Assembly (NCBI RefSeq): GCF_030818895.1
Contig: NZ_JAUTBA010000001.1
Coordinates: 3,348,001-3,412,000 of the forward strand
DNA length: 64,000 bases
Source: Sphingobacterium zeae
GTDB taxonomy: Bacteria > Bacteroidota > Bacteroidia > Sphingobacteriales > Sphingobacteriaceae
Direction of reading: 5' to 3'
The notes beneath the pieces are model-generated. The model had not been told where the DNA came from. It did no database searches and saw nothing but the letters and a program-made list of their open reading frames with translations. Within the stretch, counting starts at the first letter, position 1. Each line of letters starts with the position of its first letter. Positions 18,411-26,911 of this stretch are shown one piece after another. The position numbers and the translations under genes were made by a program.

Positions 18411-18490
18411 ATCAGTATATATCAATCGTTCTACTCAGCTTTTCTTTCATATCGTTTCCGGCTTTTTGGACATGTTTTTTATATTTAATA

Positions 18491-18904
18491 TTAGAGGTCT
18501 CCTCCTAACCCTTTCAAATGAGAAGCGAAAACTTTTAACTCATTCTTGGATATTCCAGCTAACATATTTTTAGAAGTTTGAGTCGCAGTAACCTTTGCTT
18601 CCTTAAACACACGCTCGCCGGCACTGGTGAGTTTCACATAGCTGACTCTGGCGTCTCTTTCGTTTGCTTCTTTTACAACAAGCCCCATCTTTTCCATAGG
18701 AGAAATAATCCGGGTAATGCCGGATGCCGTTAAACCAATGCCTTCTGCCAGATCAATTCTCTTTAAGCGATTGCCGGGAACACTGCTTAGGATATGCAGG
18801 ATCATAAAATCTGTAAGGCTAATTCCATGAAGGCTTAGGCCATCAAATTTCTTTGTGATGAGAGACTGAACTTTCAGTAGGTTTAATATAATATTGAGTT
18901 CCAT
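18491..18904 (-). CDS. MarR family transcriptional regulator
   Basis: 137 residues with the winged-helix MarR core: LTDFMILHILSSVPGNRLKR, IDLAEGIGLTASGITRIISP (recognition helix), MEKMGLVVKEANERDARVSY (wing with the conserved DxR) and KLTSAGERVF. Directly upstream of its start is a long dyad with the inner palindrome ACTTGATTAGTCAAGT, a typical MarR site, suggesting autoregulation. The DUF1330 and hydrolase genes follow on the same strand and are likely targets. Confidence 0.92.
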   Translation of the reverse strand: MELNIILNLLKVQSLITKKFDGLSLHGISLTDFMILHILSSVPGNRLKRIDLAEGIGLTASGITRIISPMEKMGLVVKEANERDARVSYVKLTSAGERVFKEAKVTATQTSKNMLAGISKNELKVFASHLKGLGGDL

Positions 18905-18911
18905 ATTTTAA

Positions 18912-18947
18912 TTTGCATAACACTTGATTAGTCAAGTATCATGCAAA
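18912..18947. promoter_or_regulatory. Extended dyad upstream of MarR gene
   Basis: Nested inverted repeat: TTTGCAT (18912-18918), ACTTGA (18922-18927), centre TTAG, TCAAGT (18932-18937), ATGCAAA (18941-18947), with 3-base spacers on each side. The arms are perfectly complementary. It begins 8 bases upstream of the MarR ATG. Confidence 0.7.
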
Positions 18948-19038
18948 TATAAAATAATATTCCAACATTTCTACCTCTACTTTAGACATGACCTATTTTC
19001 CGGGGAGGTCAGTTGATTTATTGTATCAGCCCTATGTA

Positions 19039-19172
19039 CTACAGGCCAGCTGATTTTTTGAAATTCTACCGTTAAAGATCCTTTAGGTTTTTTGGTTTAT
19101 GGACATAATGTTTTCTAGTGTATGTTTTAACCAAAGGAAAGGGTTCACTAGTGGGATATTTTTTGGTTAATT
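19039..19172 (-). mobile_element. IS66-family transposase C-terminal remnant (copy 2)
   Basis: Minus-strand frame reading NPFLWLKHTLENIMSINQK, then stop, and after a frame change NFKKSAGL and stop. This parallels copy 1 (NPYQWLKQT...NFKKSTQM) and the IS66 TnpC C-terminus. Bases after the stop (TAGTACATAGGGC) match copy 1 at 11 or more of 13 positions. Dead element. Confidence 0.65.
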
Positions 19173-19306
19173 ATAACCATTGGCAATATTTGCTGAATTA
19201 GGATAAATTTGCGCTAAATAAAAAGTCACGCTGCAATCATCAAATATAGACGTAAGCACAAGGAAAGGACAAATTAATCGGCCTAACCTAATATCTGTTA
19301 AATAAT

Positions 19307-19921
19307 ATGTTTTATAAATTACAACAAAATAAATTTATCCAATGGACGATTATTCATATCAGATACCTTGTCGCATTGGCATTCGTCCCTTCCGGATTTA
19401 CAAAAGTAGTTGGTGAAAGATTTACTCAATTACCTACAACCAGTACCATAGGGCAGTTTTTTGAAGTACTTTATCTTTCCGGTATCTATTATAACTTTCT
19501 AGGTGTCATGCAGATAATTACTGCAATCCTTCTTATGACGCAGCGATTCGCATTAATTGGAACATTTCTCTTTTTGGCCATAACAGCCAATATCTGGATG
19601 ATTACAATTTCAATGCACTTTAAGGGTACTTGGATAATCACTAGTTTGATGATGCTTGCGGGTTTAATTCTCCTTTATTGGGATAAAAATAGAATCTCAG
19701 AATTGAATTCGGATTATGATTCACCAAAAAAAATGTATTCTCCAAAGGTATCAAGAATTTGGGTTAATGCGGGTATAATTTATATAAGCAGCCTACTCAT
19801 TATTTGCTTTGTTGGTTCGAAAAACGATATGCTATCTAAAACCATTTATGTCATCGCACTATTTATTTTAGTAGCCACTACGCTTTACTCCAATTTTGTT
19901 TTCTGGAAAAAATCACATTAA
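19307..19921 (+). CDS. DoxX-like integral membrane protein
   Basis: 204 residues with about five to six hydrophobic segments. The first holds FVPSGFTKVVGERF, followed by IGQFFEVLYLSGIYYNFLGV and MQIITAILLMTQRFALIGTF, the arrangement of DoxX/DoxD-like four-helix membrane proteins, with an extra hydrophobic hairpin at the C-terminus. Function is unknown. It is convergent with, and overlaps by 4 bases, the AraC gene. Confidence 0.7.
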   Translation: MFYKLQQNKFIQWTIIHIRYLVALAFVPSGFTKVVGERFTQLPTTSTIGQFFEVLYLSGIYYNFLGVMQIITAILLMTQRFALIGTFLFLAITANIWMITISMHFKGTWIITSLMMLAGLILLYWDKNRISELNSDYDSPKKMYSPKVSRIWVNAGIIYISSLLIICFVGSKNDMLSKTIYVIALFILVATTLYSNFVFWKKSH

Positions 19922-20850
19922 ATAGAATTAATGCTTTTAAAGGACTTTCTGAACCCCAACGGAGTCATATTGGTCTTGGCCTTAAATAGCTTATTAAATG
20001 ATTGTGAATGTTCAAAGCCCAGTTTATAGCCGATCTCACTGATGGTTAGTTCAGTTGTGGAAAGCTTTTCTTTAGCCTTTTCAATCACTTTCTCATGAAT
20101 GATCTGCTGGGGCGTGTGCCCAGTCAAGGATTTGAGTAGGCTTCGCATATACTGTGACGACATATTGAGCTGCTCGGAAAGCAGCTGTACCGTTGGTAAT
20201 CCACTCTGCATGATGTTTCTGTCTTCAAAATACTTATCGAGAAAAATCTCAAGCTTTTCCAAAAACTGGTGGCTTGCTTTCTTGCGGGTGATGAACTGAC
20301 GCTGATAAAAACGGTGGGAGTAATTAAATAAGGTTTCCAATTGAGAGATAATAATATTTTGGCTAAACCGGTCAATATTGCCTTGATATTCTTGTTTGAT
20401 ATTTTCGATGATCTGCTGCATCTTCAGTTCCTCGTCTTCTGAAAGGAAAAGCGCTTCATGCACAGCATAATCGAAAAACTCATATCTTTTGATCGATGTC
20501 GCCAGTGGCGAATCATAGAGAAAATCCGGATGGATCATCAGCATCCATCCGGAAGGATTTTTCCCTTGCTCTTCACGTACTACACTAAGCACCTGATGCG
20601 GTGCCATGCAGAACATCACTCCCTCGTCAAAATCATAATCTTGCTGCCCATATCTATACTTGTGATCCATATCCCGTTTAACAGAAATTAGATAAAAGTC
20701 GAAAAGCAAGCTTTGTTTTCCAATCCTCGTATTGTCGGTCATATCTTCAAAATTTATCACGCTGATAAGTGGATGCTTTGGTGCCGGCAATCCTCGAAGC
20801 TTATGAAATTCGGAAATGGTCTTTAGTCTTATCGGTTTATTATCGGACAT
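19918..20850 (-). CDS. AraC family transcriptional regulator
   Basis: 310 residues: an N-terminal AraC_binding-like domain (HKLRGLPAPKHPLISVINFE, DYDFDEGVMFCMAPHQVLSV) and a C-terminal pair of helix-turn-helices (LSEQLNMSSQYMRSLLKSLT, ISEIGYKLGFEHSQSFNKLF, TPLGFRKSF). It is the intact paralogue of the nonsense-interrupted gene at 3622-4530, sharing motifs such as YQRQFITRKKAS and EKAKEKLSTT-like segments. The SDR gene just upstream on the same strand is a likely partner. Confidence 0.92.
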   Translation of the reverse strand: MSDNKPIRLKTISEFHKLRGLPAPKHPLISVINFEDMTDNTRIGKQSLLFDFYLISVKRDMDHKYRYGQQDYDFDEGVMFCMAPHQVLSVVREEQGKNPSGWMLMIHPDFLYDSPLATSIKRYEFFDYAVHEALFLSEDEELKMQQIIENIKQEYQGNIDRFSQNIIISQLETLFNYSHRFYQRQFITRKKASHQFLEKLEIFLDKYFEDRNIMQSGLPTVQLLSEQLNMSSQYMRSLLKSLTGHTPQQIIHEKVIEKAKEKLSTTELTISEIGYKLGFEHSQSFNKLFKAKTNMTPLGFRKSFKSINSI

Positions 20851-20900
20851 GGCATTACAGCATTTTTAGTATATGTGGATCGGAACAAAAGTACAAATAT

Positions 20901-21800
20901 TTAAAGCCCAGAAAAATAATATGAGCCTTTTAAATCTTCCAGTAAAGTCGGATGGACCGGGGTCCAGTCCAGCATTTCCCTTGTTAGCGTACTTGAACTT
21001 TGATTGTCCAGTTTTGCAAAATGCGTAAACCAGGAAAAATGCTGTTCAGCTTCTTCGGCATTCAGTGAAATGAGTGGGATGTTGAGACGCTCGGCAATTT
21101 CAGCAGCGATTGTCTTAAGCTGAATTCCTTCTTCCGCTACAGCATGATATCTAGTTCCTTTTTCAAATGGTTTTTCAAGGGCTAGGCGGTAAAGCTTTGC
21201 TGCATCTAGGCGGTGCACAGCTGGCCAGTGGTTCTTTCCTTCGCAAATGATGGCTGAGACGCCTTTTTCTTTTGCTATTTTTATAAATAATGGAACAAAA
21301 CCTATTTCATCCGCCTCACCGTGCACTGAGGGAGATAATCTGATCACCGAAACATTTACGCCTTTCGCAACCTGATCATCCGCTGCATTTTCAGTAGCAA
21401 TCCTTGGATGCGGATGGTTCATCGCTCTGTCATTCTCCGTTGTTATTCCATCTTTTGAAAACAGCGCAGTTCCAGAAGTAATCAGAAAGGGTTTATCAGT
21501 TCCAACCAGCGCATCTCCGATAGCTTCGATCACTTTACTATCTAAAATGCACATTTCGGGAAAACGATTAAAATCGTGAACAAATCCTAAATGGATCACA
21601 GCATCGGAGAGTTTGGCTCCTAACTTTAAGCTTTCAAAATCCATCAGGTCACCAACATGGGGCTCTGCTCCTGCGTTAATTAATTTTTTAGCAGATTCTT
21701 CTGATCTTGCCAAACCTAGAACTTTGTGACCAGCTTTTAATAATTCCTGTACTACAGCTGTTCCTACGAAACCTGTAGCGCCTGTAACAAATACTTTCAT
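20901..21800 (-). CDS. Extended SDR / NAD-dependent epimerase-like oxidoreductase
   Basis: 299 residues beginning MKVFVTGATGFVGTAVVQEL, the GxxGxxG NAD(P) motif. Other landmarks: DAVIHLGFVHDF, FLITSGTALFSKDG and HRLDAAKLYRLALEKP. It fits the group of atypical/extended SDRs resembling YesF or dihydroflavonol-reductase-like enzymes. The usual YxxxK is not obvious, as in other atypical members. It precedes an AraC regulator on the same strand; 21863-21881 upstream holds an inverted repeat. The substrate is unknown. Confidence 0.88.
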   Translation of the reverse strand: MKVFVTGATGFVGTAVVQELLKAGHKVLGLARSEESAKKLINAGAEPHVGDLMDFESLKLGAKLSDAVIHLGFVHDFNRFPEMCILDSKVIEAIGDALVGTDKPFLITSGTALFSKDGITTENDRAMNHPHPRIATENAADDQVAKGVNVSVIRLSPSVHGEADEIGFVPLFIKIAKEKGVSAIICEGKNHWPAVHRLDAAKLYRLALEKPFEKGTRYHAVAEEGIQLKTIAAEIAERLNIPLISLNAEEAEQHFSWFTHFAKLDNQSSSTLTREMLDWTPVHPTLLEDLKGSYYFSGL

Positions 21801-22116
21801 ATCCTAAATTATTTATAAACCAAAGTTCAGATTTGACAAACTTATAAATGTAGCCGAAAGTAGTTATGTTGTAGCCATAACGATATTGTTTGTATAAATA
21901 TTTCGTCCTCTCAGCCTTTTAATCTGTAAAATTTTTCTCGAAAATGTTTTGTTTTGATCGGTTGCTGAACTGTATACTCTATAATTGAAATATTCTGTAG
22001 TCATTTGTAGATTTCCTCGATATTATCATATCAGTACAGATCTTTTGCTATTGAATGTTGTTCGCTTTAAGAATTTAGAAAGTAAGGACTTTCCACTTTT
22101 TTTTCTATTTTTAAGT
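21801..22116. other. Intergenic region with an inverted repeat
   Basis: About 315 bases between divergent genes. At 21863-21881 GTTATG-n7-CATAAC forms an inverted repeat, overlapped by two copies of GTAGCC; it could be an operator of the SDR gene. Nothing else is seen. Confidence 0.4.
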
Positions 22117-22713
22117 ATGAAAGAATCCAATCCAAGTCTTGGAAATGCTCAGGAGCTAACGATTAATGCCGTTCAGGCGCAGCTTAGGTCATTTGCCTAC
22201 TTCTTGCCATTTGCGCTGATCTTTGGTTTTGCCTTTTACGCTCTATGGCCGCAAAAGCTTTCTATTGCGAATTATAAAGCCGCTTTTCCGTCAGGTACAG
22301 CTGGGATTGCCTCGCTGATACTCATTATTATCGCGGGGGTGATTGTACATGAGCTTATTCATGGCATCATTTGGGCTAGATATGCCGCCTCGGGATTCCG
22401 GTCCATTCGCTTCGGCATCTTATGGAAATCCATCACGCCTTACTGTCATTGCAAAGAACCGCTGAAGGTGAGAGATTATCAGATCGGTGCGGCCGCTCCC
22501 GGTATAATCCTAGGCATATTACCTTCGGTAGTCGCCCTGTTTTTAGGCAATATATTGTGGCTGGCATTCGGACTGTTTTTTACGATGGCAGCAGGTGGAG
22601 ATTTAATGATTATACTTGTGCTCAACAAGCAAGGTAGGGCAAACTTAGTACAGGACCATCCCTCCAAAATTGGCTGCCTGATTTATCCCAAAGAGGGCCT
22701 GAACCGACAATAG
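22117..22713 (+). CDS. DUF3267 domain membrane protein (putative zinc metalloprotease fold)
   Basis: From the ATG at 22117 (MKESNPSLGNAQ) the protein has 198 residues; a longer frame from 21985 adds an unlikely N-terminus. Hydrophobic segments surround IVHELIHGIIWARYA, an HExxH zinc-site motif in a membrane helix, then GAAAPGIILGILPS and AAGGDLMIILVLN. This is the DUF3267 family, regarded as putative membrane metalloproteases. The target protein is unknown. Confidence 0.82.
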   Translation: MKESNPSLGNAQELTINAVQAQLRSFAYFLPFALIFGFAFYALWPQKLSIANYKAAFPSGTAGIASLILIIIAGVIVHELIHGIIWARYAASGFRSIRFGILWKSITPYCHCKEPLKVRDYQIGAAAPGIILGILPSVVALFLGNILWLAFGLFFTMAAGGDLMIILVLNKQGRANLVQDHPSKIGCLIYPKEGLNRQ

Positions 22714-22907
22714 AGTTGTCCAGCACGGAAGATTGTATGGAGATATTAGATGCGATATGCGAGTAATGAACCTACATCCGGTGCATATTGCTATACTTTA
22801 TAATCTCGCATAGCGGTAGGATTTGGCTTACCGGTGCTAAATACGGTGTTATAGTTTCACTTATGGTGAGATATTTTGTAGTTTTAATGTAAAGTGAAAA
22901 TATTTAT

Positions 22908-23306
22908 ATGAAACTGAATGTACCTACAGATTGCGATAATGCACCTAAAAGGAGATTAATCAAAGATTTTATAATAGCTCTGTATAAAAACGAATTTGAA
23001 ACTATTGCTAATGGGATTGAAGATGAGTTTGAATTTAGAATAATTGGTCATAAAACAATTTCAAACAAAGAAGAATTAAGAAAGTATCTGAATAAAAATG
23101 TGGAAGCGCTTGAATTGACCTTAGATGAAGTATTAAGTCACGGTAAGTTTGGTGCTTGTAATGGAACGTATAAGACTAAAAAAGAAGAAATGTTTTTTGC
23201 CTATTTCTTTGAGTTTAAATCTGCAGGAAAAAATACAATTAAAATAATTTCTGAATATAAGATTGCCAATCATATCTACTCAAAAAATCCTCAGAGCCAA
23301 GAATAG
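22908..23306 (+). CDS. SnoaL/NTF2-like domain protein
   Basis: 132 residues. The layout KDFIIALYKNEFETIANGIE, FEFRIIGHKTISNKEELRKY and a final beta-rich part resembles the NTF2-like/SnoaL fold with an N-terminal helix pair. No catalytic signature is obvious. It may be a small binding protein or a polyketide-cyclase-like enzyme; the assignment rests on pattern only. Confidence 0.6.
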   Translation: MKLNVPTDCDNAPKRRLIKDFIIALYKNEFETIANGIEDEFEFRIIGHKTISNKEELRKYLNKNVEALELTLDEVLSHGKFGACNGTYKTKKEEMFFAYFFEFKSAGKNTIKIISEYKIANHIYSKNPQSQE

Positions 23307-23311
23307 TCAAC

Positions 23312-23533
23312 TTGAGTACCAGCGTCGGCTCTCTTTCATTACTAAGTAATCCTGATTGGCCTGCCTACAACTATGCTAAATACGGAGTTTACGAAATATC
23401 AAAAGCGGCTCTAAAAAGGTACACAATCCAGCTAGCATATGAACTTTGTGATACAAATATTAAAGTAAATGCCGTTTATCCCGGACTTACGAAAACCGAT
23501 TTTACATACTTTAATGGCGGCGAAGTCAATTAA
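23312..23533 (+). pseudogene. SDR fragment truncated at both ends
   Basis: Reads STSVGSLSLLSNPDWPAYNY, SKAALKRYTIQLAYEL and VNAVYPGLTKTDF, which is the middle to C-terminal part of a classical SDR (catalytic Ser region, YxxxK region, PG motif). The NAD(P)-binding half and the usual C-terminal 40 residues are missing, and the only start is a TTG inside the conserved region. It is a broken gene. Confidence 0.7.
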
Positions 23534-23539
23534 AACATA

Positions 23540-23570
23540 AAATCCTCTTTACTGAATGCAAAGAGGATTT
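23540..23570. terminator. Intrinsic terminator downstream of tRNA-Leu
   Basis: AAATCCTCTTT, loop ACTGAATGC, AAAGAGGATTT: a perfect 11-bp stem with T-rich ends in both directions, immediately 3' of the tRNA on the minus strand. Confidence 0.75.
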
Positions 23571-23573
23571 TTG

Positions 23574-23653
23574 TACCCGGAGCCGGAGTCGAACCGGCAC
23601 GGTTTCCCACTGGTGTTTGAGACCAGCGCGTCTACCAATTCCGCCATCCGGGC
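23574..23653 (-). tRNA. tRNA-Leu (anticodon CAA)
   Basis: The minus strand folds as a class II tRNA. The acceptor stem is GCCCGGA with TCCGGGT and discriminator A. The anticodon arm is CTGGT-CTCAAAC-ACCAG, giving anticodon CAA, which reads the Leu codon UUG. A short variable arm follows, then a T arm with GTTCGAC. The CCA end is not encoded. Confidence 0.95.
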
Positions 23654-23829
23654 ATATCCGTTTGGGATGATGCAAAAGTAAGCAAAGTTTTTATTATTCC
23701 AAATTACCCTACCAATCATTTTTAAAACCCACTGATAATGAATAAGAAAATTTAAAAAAAACTTTTAACTGCCCTATCAATAGATTTAAAACGGCCTTTT
23801 TTACCTAATTTTAATTAGGAAACAATCAA

Positions 23830-24786
23830 ATGATCATGGAAAAAGTAAAACTCGGAAATAGTGAAATTGAATTCAAACCGCTTGTCTTTGGTGGAAATGT
23901 ATTTGGGTGGACCATAGATGAGAAGCAATCCTTCGCTCTTTTGGATGCCTTTGTCGATATGGGATTCAGCCTGATCGATACATCTAATAATTACTCGCAT
24001 TGGGTGCCGGGGAACAGCGGATCTGAATCAGAAACAATCATTGGCAAATGGATCAACAAAAGAGATACGCGTGATAAAATTCAGATTGCTACAAAAGTCG
24101 GTGGACGCCGAATAGATAATAGCAAACCTAATCTGAAAAAAGAATATATCATTAAATCTGTGGAAGATTCGCTCTTGCGCCTGAATGTAGATACAATTGA
24201 TCTTTATCAATCGCATCACGATGATCTGACAACACAAATCGATGAAACACTGGAGGCTTACCATCACCTGATCCAGACTGGAAAAATAAAATGGATCGGT
24301 GCATCAAATCTCAGTCCGGAACGTATTGAGGAATCGCTCCGGATTGCTGAAGAGCACAATTTGCCCGCTTATATTGCTATCCAACCGGAATACAACCTTT
24401 ACGACCGAGTGAAATATGAAGAACAGTACGAACAATTGGCCATTGACAATCACCTGGGTGTAATCAGCTACTATTCGCTCGCCAGTGGCTTCCTCTCGGG
24501 TAAATACCGCTCTTTGGATGATATAAAAGAGGTAAAGCGCTACGATGCATTAAAAAACAGGTTTAATGCCCGCGGTCTACGTATTCTAGATGCCCTGGCT
24601 GAAATAGCCCATAGCCAACAAGCAAGCATGTCAACCATTGCATTAGCCTGGATTTTACATAGACCTTCGGTTACAGCGCCTATTGTAAGTGCAACCAGTA
24701 TCAAGCAGCTCGAAGAACTCAGCAGAGCTGTCGAAATCAAACTTACACCTGAAGAGTGTTACCTATTGGACAAAGCAAGCTCTTAG
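23830..24786 (+). CDS. Aldo/keto reductase
   Basis: 318 residues with the (beta/alpha)8 aldo/keto reductase fold. Landmarks: GGNVFGWTIDEKQSFALLDA, the catalytic Asp and Tyr in IDTSNNYSHW, the Lys in ATKVGG, His in YQSHHDDLTT and WIGASNLSPERI. It resembles the YajO/Tas/AKR11-like NADP-dependent enzymes. An alternative ATG is two codons on (23836). The palindrome-like CCTAATTTTAATTAGG lies 10 bases upstream of the start. The substrate is unknown. Confidence 0.92.
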   Translation: MIMEKVKLGNSEIEFKPLVFGGNVFGWTIDEKQSFALLDAFVDMGFSLIDTSNNYSHWVPGNSGSESETIIGKWINKRDTRDKIQIATKVGGRRIDNSKPNLKKEYIIKSVEDSLLRLNVDTIDLYQSHHDDLTTQIDETLEAYHHLIQTGKIKWIGASNLSPERIEESLRIAEEHNLPAYIAIQPEYNLYDRVKYEEQYEQLAIDNHLGVISYYSLASGFLSGKYRSLDDIKEVKRYDALKNRFNARGLRILDALAEIAHSQQASMSTIALAWILHRPSVTAPIVSATSIKQLEELSRAVEIKLTPEECYLLDKASS

Positions 24787-24961
24787 TAAACTAAAATACA
24801 GGTAAATCAGGTTAATGACTTGAAAACAAATACATTAAACATTAAACAATCGCATTACCAAATAATATTTGGCCTAAAAGCATAGCGGACAATCAGACTG
24901 ATTTAAATAGTAGAACATATTATTCACATAAAACACATAAAACCCTGTCTACCAAGAACAA

Positions 24962-24997
24962 AAAAAGTGCAGCAAAATAATATTTTGCTGCACTTTT
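24962..24997. terminator. Strong bidirectional terminator
   Basis: A near-perfect palindrome: AAAAAGTGCAGCAAAATA pairs with its complement TATTTTGCTGCACTTTTT. It sits between the aldo/keto reductase gene and the convergent coaD gene and can serve both. Confidence 0.8.
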
Positions 24998-25029
24998 TGA
25001 TTCAATCGGGCTTTATTGATTTTGATTAT

Positions 25030-25503
25030 TTATTTTTTTGCATTCAACAGCGACAGGACGGCAACGGGCACCATTGCACTGATATCGCCTCCATTAAACC
25101 AGACATCCCTAACAATGGACGAAGAAATATGAGCTGTTCCGGATCTACTCATCAAGAAATAACTTTCCACCTCATTATTGAGCAGCAGATTATTTTGAGC
25201 AATGGCATTTTCAAATTCGAAATCACTGGTATTCCGGAGCCCACGTAATATAAAACGGGCTTCAACCTGCCTACAGAACTCCACGGTTAAGCCTTTATAT
25301 TTATGCACCTCAACCCCACTTACGTTGTTAAAAACACGACTAATTGAATCTACCCGTTCGTCGTGATCTAACATTCCTTTTTTATTGGCGTTATAACCTA
25401 CCGCAATAATAATTTTATCAAATAGCGGCATTGCTCTTTCAACAAGATCTTGATGAGCTAAAGTAAAAGGGTCAAATGATCCCGGAAAAACAGCAATTTT
25501 CAT
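25030..25503 (-). CDS. coaD: Phosphopantetheine adenylyltransferase
   Basis: 157-residue cytosolic enzyme making dephospho-CoA from 4'-phosphopantetheine and ATP, the fourth step of CoA synthesis. Nucleotidyltransferase motif PGSFDPFTLAH at residues 7-17, with the catalytic His17, the RGLRNTSDFEFE substrate segment and the ISSSIVRD motif near 128. It is the last gene of a tight operon with rsmD (one base apart) and the DUF3822 gene. Confidence 0.96.
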   Translation of the reverse strand: MKIAVFPGSFDPFTLAHQDLVERAMPLFDKIIIAVGYNANKKGMLDHDERVDSISRVFNNVSGVEVHKYKGLTVEFCRQVEARFILRGLRNTSDFEFENAIAQNNLLLNNEVESYFLMSRSGTAHISSSIVRDVWFNGGDISAMVPVAVLSLLNAKK

Positions 25504-25504
25504 A

Positions 25505-26044
25505 TTAGTTAGTCTTAGCGTAAAAAGAAAATGATGAATACCCGTATTTTCTAGTTTCTATAAAATTTGGATGATCTTCCATCTGCCTTGTTGACGGATG
25601 CTCAACAACAAGGAGCCCACCTTCACGCAGTAATTGTTGGTCAAAAATTAGTTTTGGCAATTGTGGCAATTTAGGAATATCATAAGGTGGATCGGCAAAA
25701 ATAAAATCATAAGTATGCTTACAGCTAGCAATGAATTTAAACACATCGGATTTCCTAGCTTTAATCTGCTCCAATTTCATCTTCTCCGCTGTATCAATGA
25801 TGTATTGCACGCATTTGAAATGAAGGTCTATCGCATCGACATGCCCTACATCCCGCGATGCGAGCTCAAAACTAATATTCCCTGTTCCTGCGAAAAGATC
25901 CAGACACTCTAAACCATCAAAATCCAGCTTGTTCTGTAAAATATTAAACAGTGCTTCTTTGGCGATATCCGTGGTTGGTCGCACAGGTAAATTTGTTGGT
26001 GGATTGAGCCTTAAGCCACCTAAACGACCTCCGATTATTCGCAT
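25505..26044 (-). CDS. rsmD: 16S rRNA (guanine(966)-N(2))-methyltransferase
   Basis: 179 residues. MRIIGGRLGGLRLNPPTNLP and VRPTTDIAKEALFNIL form the characteristic RsmD N-terminus, DLFAGTGNISFELASR is the SAM motif and FADPPYDIPKL the catalytic DPPY. It methylates G966 of 16S rRNA in 30S assembly. It overlaps the end of the DUF3822 gene by 10 bases and precedes coaD, the gene order common in Bacteroidota. Confidence 0.95.
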   Translation of the reverse strand: MRIIGGRLGGLRLNPPTNLPVRPTTDIAKEALFNILQNKLDFDGLECLDLFAGTGNISFELASRDVGHVDAIDLHFKCVQYIIDTAEKMKLEQIKARKSDVFKFIASCKHTYDFIFADPPYDIPKLPQLPKLIFDQQLLREGGLLVVEHPSTRQMEDHPNFIETRKYGYSSFSFYAKTN

Positions 26045-26832
26045 AGTATAGAATCAAATAATACATTATACGGAGTCAGATTTGATTCCACCTCCCTATC
26101 TGCCAATACAACTTTTGTTTTCAAATCCAATATTTCGATATCAGCAGTATACGTTGAGATACGTTTATAATAAGATTCATTTGGGATTTCCCCTGAAAGA
26201 AGCACTTTATTAATGGAATCGCCAAGGTTGAATTGCGTTAAGATATTAAGCACATAATAGCTAATATCATCCAGCGTATGAATTTCAAAACTATTATAGA
26301 GCTGAAAAACTCCGTTTTTAAACAGATAAAAGTCAACCGTATTTTCAGCCACAAAATGAATTCCTAAGACGCTGCCTCTAATCGAAACGCGCTCCTGTGC
26401 GCGGTCAAGCACAACAGCGAACTCGGGAAGTATCACAGCATCAGGAAACAACCTCTTCCATCTATTTAATAACAATCCATCAAACTGATATACAGCAACT
26501 AAATTAAGATTATCTAAAGAATAGCTAAATGTGTTTTCAAGATCGGATGTACCTAAAAATTGTAGATAATCGCTAATATTATCGCTTAGAAAAAATTCTT
26601 TTGGAATAAACGTAAAAGTCTGATGGGGTATCACAACGCGGACAAATCGAAACGGAAGGCTCATAATGCGTGTCGCATCCAAAATCGGCTCTTCTGACGG
26701 ATACTCGATTACAATGGGGGCGACTGATTTTTTATCAACCACCGCCAACACATCTTTCTGAAAGCCGGCCTTGACCAAAAGATTGTACTCCGGTAAATAA
26801 TGGATATTAAATTGTTTTGAAATATAATTCAT
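26035..26832 (-). CDS. DUF3822 family protein
   Basis: 265 residues beginning MNYISKQFNIHYLPEYNLLV. It has an actin/ASKHA-like look with two halves: an N-terminal half with VAVVDKKSVAPIVIEYP-like strands and a second half with VDFYLFKNGVFQLYNSFEIH and VLLSGEIPNESYYKRI. DUF3822 is a Bacteroidota family found upstream of rsmD and coaD. Molecular function is unknown; it is probably cytosolic. It heads the three-gene operon. Confidence 0.85.
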   Translation of the reverse strand: MNYISKQFNIHYLPEYNLLVKAGFQKDVLAVVDKKSVAPIVIEYPSEEPILDATRIMSLPFRFVRVVIPHQTFTFIPKEFFLSDNISDYLQFLGTSDLENTFSYSLDNLNLVAVYQFDGLLLNRWKRLFPDAVILPEFAVVLDRAQERVSIRGSVLGIHFVAENTVDFYLFKNGVFQLYNSFEIHTLDDISYYVLNILTQFNLGDSINKVLLSGEIPNESYYKRISTYTADIEILDLKTKVVLADREVESNLTPYNVLFDSILCE

Positions 26833-26911
26833 TCGCTGAATTGTAAAGATTAAAACTTCTTAACGCAAAAATAGCTTTTTCTAGAGGATAAGACAAACCT
26901 TTTAAATAACT

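Larger units (their letters stand above)
18905..19306. other. Intergenic region with MarR dyad and IS66 remnant
   Basis: 400 bases without an intact gene. It holds the dyad at 18912-18947 and an IS66 tail at 19039-19172. CCGGGGAGGTCAG at about 19000-19012 lies beside the remnant and may be part of an element end, but this is not certain. Confidence 0.5.

Noticed and set aside
23804..23819. CCTAATTTTAATTAGG as a regulatory operator for the aldo/keto reductase
   Set aside because: The symmetric arms are only 7 bp of AT-rich sequence, which is expected by chance in this DNA; not listed as a site.
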